Source of the DNA: Oreohelix idahoensis
Lineage: Eukaryota > Mollusca > Gastropoda > Stylommatophora > Oreohelicidae
Direction: 5' to 3'
DNA length: 64,000 nt
NCBI GenBank assembly: GCA_024509875.1
Contig: JAMPIV010004462.1
Location: 62,001 to 126,000, forward strand
Of this stretch, positions 22,298 through 32,563 are shown in pieces. Positions within the stretch are counted from its first letter, which is position 1. Each line of letters begins with the position of its first letter. Under the pieces are notes generated by a model that was not told the DNA's origin, did no database searches, and was given only the letters and a program-made list of their open reading frames with translations. The translations under genes and the position numbers were made by a program.

Positions 22298-24484
22298 TAA
22301 GAAACTGAAGAGTAATGACATTTGCGCGATAACTCATGCACTCTCTCTCAGGTGTAAGTATATGGAGGCTGTTATAGATGCAGCTAATTATTGATATGTG
22401 TGGTGTCTGCCCATGCACACCACATGTTGGATTTATTGAGTTTGAGTCAGTGCTGATAAATGCGGCACTATTTGGAATATAAAAAATAAGGCGCACCGGA
22501 AAATGACGTAGAGAGTGGATGTTTATAATGTGTATGGCCAAGGTGTTGAGAAAAACCTTGAGCTTTGTGGCCGCTGTGTTTTCTTGTAAGTTCCATTGGG
22601 AACATATTGCGAAGTGCTCACTTTTCTAAATGGATGTGGTTTGTACAAGAGGAGGAATACTCTTGGCATATGATTAATACTGTATTGATGAGGTTTGGTA
22701 ATTAAGGATTAATCTTGATGAAGGCTTCTGTATGCTATAAGGAATATACGTTATTAAAGGATGTTGAGTTCGTTAAAAAAGGGAAGACTGTTTTTAGTTC
22801 GTCATTGGTCATTGGGTCAGTTAAGGAACCCACATGTATGTTGTGAGTATGGAATAAAACTATAATCGTTGGGTCACCCTGGACGTAACAGAATAACGAG
22901 CATTATTATGAAACAACAGCAGGAGTATTCAACATATACTTGAACTGTGGACAGGGGTAACAATTTATCTGAATTAATAAAAACGAACCCACAATATATT
23001 CAAACAGCGCCCCACCACAGATATGGGAGGCTGTCGTCCGTTGGATTTGAAGGACATTTGAAGGTTGCTCAAGTTATTGGCAGACAGAGTCCTTTGTTGG
23101 GACAATATCGGGAAGTTTGATCAATCTATCGCTGTTCAACAATGAACATTTTATGCAGAGACAGCTGTTGGAGTGCAACTTTGTGCAGACATGAAATTTA
23201 CAATATTCGTATACTAGGTCATGCCCAGACCTGGTACCTTACTTGAGGATCAGAAAAAAACATTATATCCATGACGAAATCGTTCACGCTTATTTACCAT
23301 GAGAGGGATGCTATACCAATCTGACGAATATCTTCACGGGAGAAATATGAATCTGGGATTTTACGAGGAGGTCGTTTCGCTGGACAAGTGGACTCGGAAG
23401 TACTAGATCAAACCATTAGGACATTGATAAGGTCACCTCATCAGTTTATTCGGTCACTCGTTGGAAATTAACATTTCGTCTCTATCATTATATATTAACA
23501 CTATCTCTGCAATGTGTCTCACACGAGTGAAGGTCGGACATTCCTATTGAACTGAATACTCAGTGAACGAGTTACGAGAACGTCTTCATATTACGTCATC
23601 ATGGTTGCGGATTACTACATTATAAGATTACTACATTATCCACATTTCAATTTAATATTGCGTGGAACGACGCATTGGAGTTACAGCGAAGAATGGACGC
23701 TCATGGTCGATTCAGATAAGTAATGTTATGTAACGTCATGGTTGTTGGTCCTATCATTGTTGGGCAAATCTCGCTTCTTTTGTGTTATATGTTTCTTTTC
23801 TTTGTCTCTTGCGGGCGACTGTTTAGGAGGCATTTTACGTTTCAGTGTCGTATTTCTATAGGTTGATTGCATTAATTTCTTTCAGGGATTCAGCATTTAC
23901 TGCTGTCGTGATTACCGCTCTGTTTGAAATTAAGGCTTTCATGCGTGTTAGCTGTGCTGTGATTCGTCGTATTTTTTTTTAATTTCAATTTTGTTCGGGA
24001 ATTTAGTCTGGCGTGGGTCTTTCCTGGCTATCTTTTGTGAAATTTACATTAATGGTAAAAGTGATTTGTCGTTTTGTCTCGTTTATTACTGGTGGAAACT
24101 TTAATGTTCTTTTGTCTTAGAATTTTCGACTATTTACAATTTTGTCATTTCCTTATTTTGTTTCCATCCATGTCTTTCGTTATTCATGGCATGTGATAAT
24201 GTTCCTTTGCAGCATACATATGATTCATTATTTATTGATTAACTATAATACTATAATGTTGTTGGTGATATATCCTGCGATTCTTGTGGATAACAAGAAG
24301 CATAATCATACACGATAATTATATCACGTCTAAGTGAGTTGTGCAGGTGATATAGTCATATATATATTCACATTGTGACTACACCAATCAGACACACTAT
24401 TCCATAGTGTGATGGTCTAAGTAAGGCAGAGGAGAACATAGATAGTGATTTATTGTTTAGAAAAGTTATAATTTGTGGTATACT
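22298..24484 (+). other. Sequence between element A and the gag of element E; possible LTR and leader
   Basis: No coding region. At 23,024 a TGGGAGGCTGTCGTCC word, followed by GTTGGATTTGAA, lies five bases after CCACCACA. This matches the layout LTR end plus primer-binding site in elements A and C. If correct, the 5' LTR of E ends at about 23,019, and element A split that LTR or its flank. The 1.4-kb leader that follows would be unusually long, so this is tentative. Confidence 0.3.
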
Positions 24485-26575
24485 ATGGCGACTCTTGACT
24501 ATTTTATTAAACAAGGAAAGGCACTGAGTATGGAAGGTGATATTTTAAAAAATTTTGCTTTGATTGCATATGAAAAAGCAGAGGCAAAAGAAGAAAGAGA
24601 AAGAAATGAGAAAAGAGGAAGAGAAGAAAGGGAATTTGCTATGGCGCAAGAAAAATCAAATAAGGAAGAAAGAATTCGTATAGCAGAAATCGCTGCGGAA
24701 CGAGAGAAAATGGAACATGAAAAGGCAATTAGTTTAGCTGAAATTGCTGCCGAGGAGGCAAAATTTGAAAGGGAGAAAGCTTTTGAGGTTGAGAAACTTC
24801 GTTTTCAACAACATCATGTTTCCCATGATTCAGATAGTAATGGTTCATCGAAGAAGGCAATCACAACCCCTAACTTTAATTTAAGACTACCACCTTTTTC
24901 TCCTCCTCACGACGATATAAGTTTTTATTTATTAAGATTTCAGGAAAGAGTCTCTTGCTTAAATATTGATAAAGATTCGTGGTCTGGTGTTTTTTCGGGT
25001 CTCCTCACAGGTGATGCAGTTGGGGTCTATCTGGGTATAGACCAAGATAAAAGACATGATTTTCAGGTCGTAAAGGCAGCATTTATACGCAGATATGGTC
25101 TGGATCAGGAAGGCTATAGACAAAAGTTTCGATCCATGTTGCCGGTAGAGGGTAAAAATTTTGAGGATTTTGTTTCCTCCATAAAACTATGTCTCCAAAG
25201 ATGGGTTGAACAGGCTTCTATCCCTAAAACTTTTGAAGGATTATGTGATCTCTTATTAAGAGATAAAATTGTTTCTTCGGTAAACCAGGATATTGTATCA
25301 TTCTTACAAGAACGTAATCCGACTAGTATCGAGGAAATGGAAAAATTAGGTCAACAATTTTCCGTTGCTCATCCAAACTTGTCATTGAGCAGAGCAAAAG
25401 TCTTGGACTCATCTACTGCGTGTGCGGCGACGCACGGGAGATCGCGCACTCGTAACTTGGATAGACGATATAATCATAGAGAAAATAATCACACATCCTA
25501 TAGGGGTAAATATAATTTTTACCATAATCGCTCACCTTCACGGGGTAGAGACAGGCATAATTTCAACAATTATAACAATAACCAATGGTATCGAAATAAC
25601 CAGTATTCACACAACAAATATACTGACAATCATAATTTGTCACCGCGGAGTGGCCATTATGACAGGGACAACAATGGACATTATCATTCAGACAATTTTT
25701 CAGATCGCAGAAGATCTCACTTCGTTAGAAGTCATAATAGAGCACGTTCACAAGCCAATGCTTGTCAGACGGTAGATAGAAATGTCAGTAATGACATTCA
25801 TTCAACCAATAATCACGCCAATGCGTGTAACGTTGATTTAGAAAATTATAATAATTGTACAGAATGTAAGATGTTATTTCAACCCGGAGCTACACCACGG
25901 CTTAAATGTGGACATGCCTTACCAGTGTTGTCATCTTATGACGGTGTTGGTACTCTCACTTTACATAATGGGTTTTTGTTTAACACTCCAATTAAAATTT
26001 TAAGGGACACGGGTTGCACAACGGTCGGGATTAGAAGGTCGTTAATCCCTCCATCTTGTTTCACTGGAACGTCAGTGAAATGCATAACTTTTGGAGGCAC
26101 GGTAGAAGTATATCCCATGGCCGACGTAACAATTACCACGCCATTCTTTACTGGGAAAGTTCGTGTATGTGTTCTCAACCAGCCTTGCTGTGACTTGATT
26201 TTGGGAAACATAAAGGGTATAAAAGAATGTTCTACTGATGAAATTTCTGCATGGGAAAGAGAATATTTTTCTTTATCCAATGCTGTGACTACTAGAGCAC
26301 AGCTGGTTGCAGAAGCAAATGAACTTAACGATAGCAATAATATCCCACACGTGACAACAAGTCATTACATAGATAAAAATGCATTCATTAACCAACAAAA
26401 AGATGACTCTTCTTTGGGACGTTTATTCACTTTAGCTACGGCTAAAACTATTACACATACAAATAATGCCAGACATTGGTATCAATTTCATGACAATATT
26501 TTGATACGTTGTTTTGACAATTATTCTCTGAGTAACAACTATGAAGGGATAGAACAAGCCAAGGGTTGGAAATAA
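24485..26575 (+). CDS. Gag-protease polyprotein of Gypsy element E (intact ORF, truncated downstream)
   Basis: 697 codons from the ATG at 24,485, chosen because the paralogue in element D also begins MAT(x)2YFIKQ; an earlier alternative start lies 12 bases upstream. Domains in order: highly charged coiled coil (residues ~30-120, EERERNEKRGREEREF), capsid with a SCAN-like second half (~190-310: YRQKFRSMLPVEGKNFEDF, QDIVSFLQERNP), an Arg/Asn/His/Ser-rich nucleic-acid-binding stretch (~325-450), a CX2CX13CXH motif (CTECKMLF...LKCGH), and an aspartic protease with active site RDTGCTT and second loop LILGNIKG. A TRAQ linker follows, and then the frame ends in unrelated sequence (KGWK). Integrase and RT are missing. 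No stop or shift occurs in 2.1 kb, so it is recent or conserved. Confidence 0.88.
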   Translation: MATLDYFIKQGKALSMEGDILKNFALIAYEKAEAKEERERNEKRGREEREFAMAQEKSNKEERIRIAEIAAEREKMEHEKAISLAEIAAEEAKFEREKAFEVEKLRFQQHHVSHDSDSNGSSKKAITTPNFNLRLPPFSPPHDDISFYLLRFQERVSCLNIDKDSWSGVFSGLLTGDAVGVYLGIDQDKRHDFQVVKAAFIRRYGLDQEGYRQKFRSMLPVEGKNFEDFVSSIKLCLQRWVEQASIPKTFEGLCDLLLRDKIVSSVNQDIVSFLQERNPTSIEEMEKLGQQFSVAHPNLSLSRAKVLDSSTACAATHGRSRTRNLDRRYNHRENNHTSYRGKYNFYHNRSPSRGRDRHNFNNYNNNQWYRNNQYSHNKYTDNHNLSPRSGHYDRDNNGHYHSDNFSDRRRSHFVRSHNRARSQANACQTVDRNVSNDIHSTNNHANACNVDLENYNNCTECKMLFQPGATPRLKCGHALPVLSSYDGVGTLTLHNGFLFNTPIKILRDTGCTTVGIRRSLIPPSCFTGTSVKCITFGGTVEVYPMADVTITTPFFTGKVRVCVLNQPCCDLILGNIKGIKECSTDEISAWEREYFSLSNAVTTRAQLVAEANELNDSNNIPHVTTSHYIDKNAFINQQKDDSSLGRLFTLATAKTITHTNNARHWYQFHDNILIRCFDNYSLSNNYEGIEQAKGWK

Positions 26576-26714
26576 GACGGACCATATCTCATCCAGGAAT
26601 TGTCATCTCTGGCGGTGATGGCCAGTGCATAAGATATTAACCTACTTGGAAGATATACCAACAAAGAGAATAACATCTTGATGATGATATAGCTAGGCCT
26701 GCCATCAGTCACCT

Positions 26715-27838
26715 AGTTAAATAGATCGCCACCCAGTAACATTGAGAAGAGGTAGCGCTGTCACACTGCCTTGTAATGCTATCAACAGGTTTCCTCAGTG
26801 TGTGTCCTATAAATCGCCATCGTCTTCTTCTCATCTCTTGTTCTACTGGCACTTGTCTAGTTCTTGTCATCAGTTCCACGTTGGTAACCTTGTCATACCA
26901 TTTTAATCCCTCTATTCTATGCAAGCACCCATTTATGAAAGTCTGTAGCTTTTTGGTTGTTGTCTTTGTTGTTCTCCATGTCTCAGGGCCGTACAATAGG
27001 ACTGACTTCACATTTGAGTTGAAGATTCTTATTTTCGTGTTGGATCCGATTTCTCTTGATCTCCATATATTTCCAAATGCAATGAAAGCTCCTCTTGCCT
27101 TTTGTATTCTTATTTTGATATCGCTGTCTGTCCCTCCAACTTTGTCTGTATTACTGCCAAGATATGTGTATGATTCTACATCTTGTATTGGTGTTTCTTC
27201 AAGTTCAACCCTGTTATCATTACCTGCATTTATTCTCATTATTTTTGTCTTTTCCCTGTGTATTTTCAGACCCAATTGCTGTGACCTCTCATCGAGTGTT
27301 TTCAATTTGTCCTGCATCTGATTACGGTTATGGGACAGAAGAGCCAAGTCATCAGCAAAATCCAGATCATCCAACTGCTTAGTCAGAGTCCACTGGATTC
27401 CATTTCTGTTGTGTGTTGTCGATGATCTCATAACCCAGTCTATTGCTAGTAAAAAAAGAAATGGAGACAAGAGGCATCCCTGTCGCACTCCTGTTCTTAT
27501 CCCAAACGGTTCTGTAAGCTGCCCTTCGTGAAGAACTCTGCATGTCTTGTCTTCATATGTTTTCTTTATTAAATTAATGATGTTCAGGGGAACTCCATAA
27601 TGCCTCATCAATTTCCAAAGTGATTCTCTGTCTACACTGTCAAATGCCTTTTCGTAGTCCACAAATCCGATGTATAGTGGTGAATTCCATTCCAGACTTT
27701 GTTCAACTATTATTCTCAAAGTGGCTATCTGGTCTGTACATGATCTGTTTTGTCGAAAACCTGCTTGTTCATCTCTCAGTTTCTTGTCTATGGACTATTT
27801 TAATCTCCCAAGGATGATTCTGTTTAATACTTTTCCTG
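26715..27838 (-). pseudogene. Reverse transcriptase of an RTE-like LINE (copy X3), truncated at both ends
   Basis: Read leftwards: KKLRDEQAGFRQNRSCTDQI, YIGFVDYEKAFDSVDRESLW (catalytic D), GVRQGCLLSPFLFLLAID, LDDLDFADDLALLSHN (F-A-D-D active site), GLKIHREKTKIM, SYTYLGSNTDK, VLLYGPETW, and RRRWRFIGHTLRKPVDSITRQ. A stop interrupts the region near 27,790. The frame leaves the family after ITRQ at about 26,775, so the C-terminal tail seen at 2.5 and 10.6 kb is missing here. Loss of the 3' end is unusual for LINEs and points to later deletion or recombination. Its 5' side meets the truncated LTR of element B inside a G-run at about 27,846. Confidence 0.88.
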
Positions 27839-27845
27839 GCACAGT

Positions 27846-28844
27846 GGGGGGGGGGCACATAATGTTGAGCTGCTCTGGCCACAGAAGCTTATCTTTCGTA
27901 ATGGCGGCAGGAAAAGACTCCTCTGCTCGATTGCTTCACTGTGTTCTGGAGACACCTCACTGGTCGCTATCTGGACCAAGGAGTATGCTGTCAGCCTCTG
28001 GATTCAGCAAAACTCAGACCAGGTGCTGCTTCAATAACTTAGGACCACGGTCCCTGAAACAAGAAGGTTGTACCTCCTACTTCAGAACTAATTTATAATC
28101 TATTTCCACACTGAACACAATACATAACAAACACTGAGTTCAGAGCGGTAGGCCAACTGCTAGCTTCATCTGAAACAATTTACACCAGTATACTCCTCCC
28201 TAATGGTTACTACGCCTCTGCAATTCCAGCATTAGTTCTTTCTAGTCAATAAGATAGGTGTCAGTGTACTGTCAGACTAATGTCAGGATTTCAGACGTAA
28301 AACAGTATTGAGTCATGTTTCCTAATAAGCATTAACCAGGTTTTTTAAAACCTTACCGTGTATTGGTAGTGTTTTTTTTATCACTGTCTATTTGAAAAAA
28401 AAAGCTAGTGCTTCATGTCTTTCGCGTTAGGGGTGGCATTAATTGTATATTGCGAGACGCGTGTTAGTGTTGCATGCGTTCCTGCTTTCAGCCCTCCCTC
28501 TTTCTATCCTAATTCCATCTGTCTTTTCATTACGCAGTGTATAAAATGAAATTAATGCTAGTATTAATTTAGGTCATTAATCAGCTTGCGTATCGCAAGG
28601 TTTTCTTAGAAATGCAGTAAACGTTTTATTGTTTTGTGGAAACGCGTGTATGCTGCTATAGGCTTTACTATCAACGTGGAAACGTTACAATTTGCAGACG
28701 AAGTAGAAAAAAAGAGGATTTTTGTACGCCATTGTGACAGCACTGTGCTTTTACCATTTCTCTTTCCTTTTATCGAATTAATGCGTTAGGTTTTACAATT
28801 TACTTTTTAATTTATATATGTGTATCTAGAATGTCTCACGACCA
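27846..28844 (-). repeat. Truncated 3' LTR of element B (about 999 bp)
   Basis: It matches the right-hand ~1,000 bp of the 5' LTR at 33,225-34,214 almost exactly and lacks the left-hand ~660 bp. It ends CACGACCA with one extra C relative to the sister LTR. The junction on the left lies in (G)10. Confidence 0.85.
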
Positions 28845-28860
28845 ATTCTCCCTTCTTAAA
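28845..28860 (-). other. Polypurine tract of element B
   Basis: The minus strand reads AAGAAGGGAGAATTG next to the 3' LTR, equivalent to the tract of element A. Confidence 0.7.
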
Positions 28861-29394
28861 ACAGACGTTATATGTCAGTCTATAATTCTATATACACACA
28901 GAGAAATTTAGTATTATTTCTGGGGCTTACGGTAATTCTCATCACACGGATGGCGGCTTAGAAAATCCGCATCACCGGTTCCCTAATTTTTTTTTTATCA
29001 TGGATTAATGCAGATGGGTCAGTTCAAGGTAGGCACGACTCAAGAAATCTGCCCCAGACCTCTGCAATCCAAGAACCCATTTCAGATATGTTACTGTACA
29101 GCTGCAAATGTTACGGCTTGTCTTACTACTAGCAATCAATATTCACCATTTTTTTTTCTCTGAGTCTGCTCAACGACATGTCCAGAGAAGATTAGATGTT
29201 CCTCAAATTGTACGTTATGAGGAGTTGATCTATATGGTGATATCTGAGTTGTGGAGTGGATCCAATAATTTTCTCATCATTCTAGAGAAGACACTAGGCG
29301 CATTCTTCAATCCAAATGGCACTCTGTTAAACTCATAGTGTCCCTCTGAGGTACTAAAAGCTAGGTATGGTCTAACTTCAGGCTTTACTGGAAT

Positions 29395-30320
29395 CTAATA
29401 GTATCCTTTACTCAGATCCACTTTTGAGAAATATTTAGCTTTATTTAGCCTGGCAAACAACTGATTTGTATCCGGCAATGGATCCACCTGTCCTTCTGTG
29501 ATAGCATTCAGTCTCCTGTAATCTATACAGAGTCTATGTTCTCCAGAGGGTTTCCTTAAGAGCACCACACTGGAACTATACGAAGATTCACTGTGTGAAA
29601 TTATTCCCTCCTTCAACAAATAGTCTATCTCTTCCTTCAAAGCTTTCTCCTTAGCAAAAGGAATCGAATAGGGTTTCATACAGACAGGTGTGGGGTCTAT
29701 CAGTTTCATACCATATTCCAATAAGTTTGTATGCCCCGGTCGGTCTGTTAACACCTCTGTATGATTATCTAGAACCTGTTGCACTCTCTCTTTCTGATTT
29801 TTAGTTAAATGTGTACTGATTTTCACCTGTGCCGCTGTCTCACAGGGGTGTAATGGATATTCAAATGATGAAAGTGGTTCCTTTTTCATCTCCATTGCAA
29901 TGGACAAGGTCAACAAGTGTGTCTCTTCCTGATGTTCTCTTTCCAAATATTTCTTCAGGAGATTCACAGGATAGATTTTTTCTTTCCCCTTCTTATCTAT
30001 CTTATAATTGGTTCTAGACACCTTTTCTAGAACTGTATATGGACCTTGCCATCCAATTTGTAACTTATTCTGACTACCGGGTAGAAGAAGCAGTACCTTC
30101 TCTCCCACAGCCAAATCTCTGTCTTTAGCCTTCCTGTTGAAATAGGCAGCATGTTTCTTCCTGGCTTGTCTCAAATTTTCATTGGCAAGTTTCCAGCCAG
30201 TTTTTAAACGAGTGGTCAGCTCATTCACATATTGGTATGAGGATGTAATATTTTCCTCTGCCTTTTCATCAGTCCACGTTCTTAACAGCGCTACATATGG
30301 ACCTTTAATTGTGTGGACCT
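29395..30320 (-). pseudogene. Integrase GPY/F tail fused to RT N-terminus, element B
   Basis: One open frame (main part 30,228-29,395) carries ENLRQARKKHAAYFNRKAKDRD, VLLLLPGSQNK, WQGPYTVLEKVSRTNYKI, then VLDNHTEVLTDRPGHTN, the fingers SSYSSSVVLLRKPSGEHRLC, IDYRRLNAITEG, and KYFSKVDLSKGYY. At 29,395 a TAG replaces the Gln codon of GYYQ, and the reading continues in frame to about 29,230, ending before YxDD exactly as in element A. Integrase and RT in the order IN then RT within one uninterrupted frame is the key evidence for a Gmr1-like pol arrangement. The integrase tail begins upstream near 30,310 in the same frame. Confidence 0.9.
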
Positions 30321-30720
30321 ATTTGTCCATGCACCGGTATGGTCTCTTCCACTCGAAGCTCTATAGTGATGATTTTTCTTCCCAGAATTATCATGCACAA
30401 AACGACCGCTACCAATTCTTCTCTTGGGGCTTTCTCCCCACTTAGAATTCTGGATGAGAGATTTCCTCTCTACATACTCTTCCTCCAGTTTACATAAGTC
30501 CGATTGACGGATTTTCGGCTTATCCTGGGGTAAGACATCTTTTTGCACTCTCCGCATAGTGGCCATTGTAAAACAGTTAATTGAAGCTTGTCCGTGAAAA
30601 GGGGCTTCCCATTCCATTTGGTCCACTTTATCAAATTTATTTTTCTTTGTATTGTCAGGCCTAAGTTTGCCCCGTGGCGTGTCCAGGTCCTGATCAATGT
30701 TCCCACTTGTGGGTTGTTCC
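30321..30720 (-). other. Unrecognised segment replacing the integrase core, element B
   Basis: Counterpart of 17,981-18,410. It is bounded by ENFVERC on one side and the integrase tail on the other. It contains VDQMEWEAPFHGQ, VQKDVLPQDKP, LCKLEEEYVERKSLIQN and SGRDHTGAWTNRS. No catalytic triad. Its retention in two independent insertions argues that it belongs to the mobilised family. Confidence 0.6.
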
Positions 30721-32373
30721 CTCGTGTGCTATGCTACACCTTTCTACAAAATTCTCAATGTCCCACCTTGCCTTGGGCCAATAATAATTGTGAGCCACCT
30801 TTTGGATGATGGTACCAATTTTCTCATGGTCCCCATCTTGTTTCACATGGAGGCTCCTTATTAAGTCTGCCCTATATGCATTTGGAAGAACCAACTGTCC
30901 GTGACCATTGGATCTAGTTCCGGCCTTCCTATACATCAACTTGTTTTTCATGTAAAAATCTCCCTTGCCTGGAGTTGTATGACAAGTTGACAATTTCCTG
31001 AAACAAGGCTTGAGGGTCTTATCCCCAGCCTGTGCCTTCCTCATCTCATCTGGAGTGGTATCTATCAGAATATCCTCCTCCTTTCTTGAGGTCGACCTGA
31101 CCTGAAGGGTGGCCATATACACAGGTTTCCTTCTACAACGGTCAGTGTCATGATTGTCCATCTGACAATTCTTACACCACCTCCTTCCTTGGTTGAAAGA
31201 TTTTCTTTCATCAAATTTCCTTTCATCGAATTGTGGGGTTTTATTTTTATTGTCATACCGTGGCCTATCAAACTGGTGCTTACTTTGGTTATGATCTCTA
31301 GGATCAAACGTATCAAAGTTTTGTGGTGCCCTAAAATAGTCTACCTGTTTCCTTTTGTTACCTGTTACCTCTGCTTGAGCTGCCTGATACCTTTCAGCAA
31401 CATTTAATAACTCACCCAGCCTCTCTGCACCTTGTTCCATGAGAAACTTTCTCAGGTCTGGAGCCATGGACTCTCTTAGTTGTTCTATAAGGATCATTTC
31501 CTTAAGATCTTGGGTTTTCCCCAGAGAAGTCCATTTCTCCAAGTATGTCTCTAACCGTGCAGAGAACTGGTGATAGGTTTCACCTGACAGTAGTTTAGCA
31601 TTCCTAAATTTTTTCCTATAAAATTCTGCGTTCTTTTCACATCTTAACAAAAGAGCCTGCTTTAGCATGTCATAATTTTCTTGATCACCTCTGCTCATTT
31701 TGGCAAAAACTTCATAAGCTGCCCCACGAAGCCCTTGAGATAACTTTAAGCTCCACCTTTCTCTCTCTAACCCATACGTGGTAGCTAATAGTTCATATCT
31801 ATTTAGAAAGCTCTCAATATCATCGTCTTTCTCAACAAAATGATCTAAATGAAAATTCATAGCTGAGGTTGAGGCTCCCTGACTAGCATTAGCATCGGAG
31901 GTAAAGGGACTGGCACCATTTTCAGGAGCATGGCCTTGAAACTCAAACTCCCTTAGTCGTAACTCATGTTCCCTTTGTAATCTTTTATCTTCTTTTTCTG
32001 CTTCCCTCTCTGCAGTCAATCTTCTTTCTTCTGCTTCCCTTTCAGCCTTTTTCTCTTCCAACTGTAGCCTCTTAATCTCCCTATCTGCCTCCAATGCTTT
32101 AGCCTCTTTGTCAGCCTCAATCTGCAACCTCTTAGCCTCAGTCTCAATCTGCAACCTCTTAATTTCCTTTTCAGCCTCTAACTTTCTTTCAGCTTCTTTT
32201 TCTAATCTTTCCGATTCAAATTTTCTTTCGGCCTCTTTTTCTAATCTTCTTTCTTCACGTTCAATATATTTGTCACATTCCGTAGTGACATAGGCAATCA
32301 TAACTTGCCCGTCCATTCCTCACTCTTTTGCAGCCTGCATAGCAGCAGATCGAAATTTGGCCAGGTCCGCCAT
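30694..32373 (-). pseudogene. Gag of element B with integrase H2C2 remnant
   Basis: The family start is the ATG read from 32,373 (MADLAKFRSAAMQAAKE), but a TGA follows at codon 18. The remaining frame is open from 32,316 for 540 codons. It has a long charged coiled coil (repeats of KEAERKLEAEKEIKRLQIE type), capsid (FHLDHFVEKDDDIESFLNRY), a SCAN-like half (YRKKFRNAKLLSGETYHQF; MILIEQLRESMAPDLRKFL), the zinc knuckle CKNCQMDNHDTDRC, then KAQAGDKTLKPCFRKL and the integrase finger region (HNYYWPKARWDIENFVERC). The second Cys of CxxC is replaced at the joint (CSIAH). No protease is present. It could still make a capsid-like protein if translation restarts. Confidence 0.88.
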
Positions 32374-32542
32374 TTTCTAACATGCAAATGTAAACAATAT
32401 CTAACTAAACAATTCACTCTCTAACTAAATATCCAAGGACAACCACAGGCACTGAGAGCTCAACCTTATTTATTTTCACCCAAGGATACCTTTTAAATTT
32501 TTATTATTCCCAATATATATAATAAGAGAAAGTTCAATATCC

Positions 32543-32560
32543 CGGGAGCGAGACCGCAAT
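32543..32560 (-). other. Primer-binding site of element B
   Basis: Just inside the 5' LTR, the minus strand reads TTGCGGTCTCGCTCCCGGGAT, equivalent to the site of element A with three substitutions. The tRNA-Pro-like assignment is inference. Confidence 0.5.
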
Positions 32561-32563
32561 ATA

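Noticed and set aside
25422..25775. 117-codon Ile-rich frame
   Set aside because: Overlaps the intact gag-protease frame of element E in another phase.
27846..27846. Target duplication for element B
   Set aside because: The left LTR is truncated against LINE X3, so the CCATG after 34,214 has no partner to compare.
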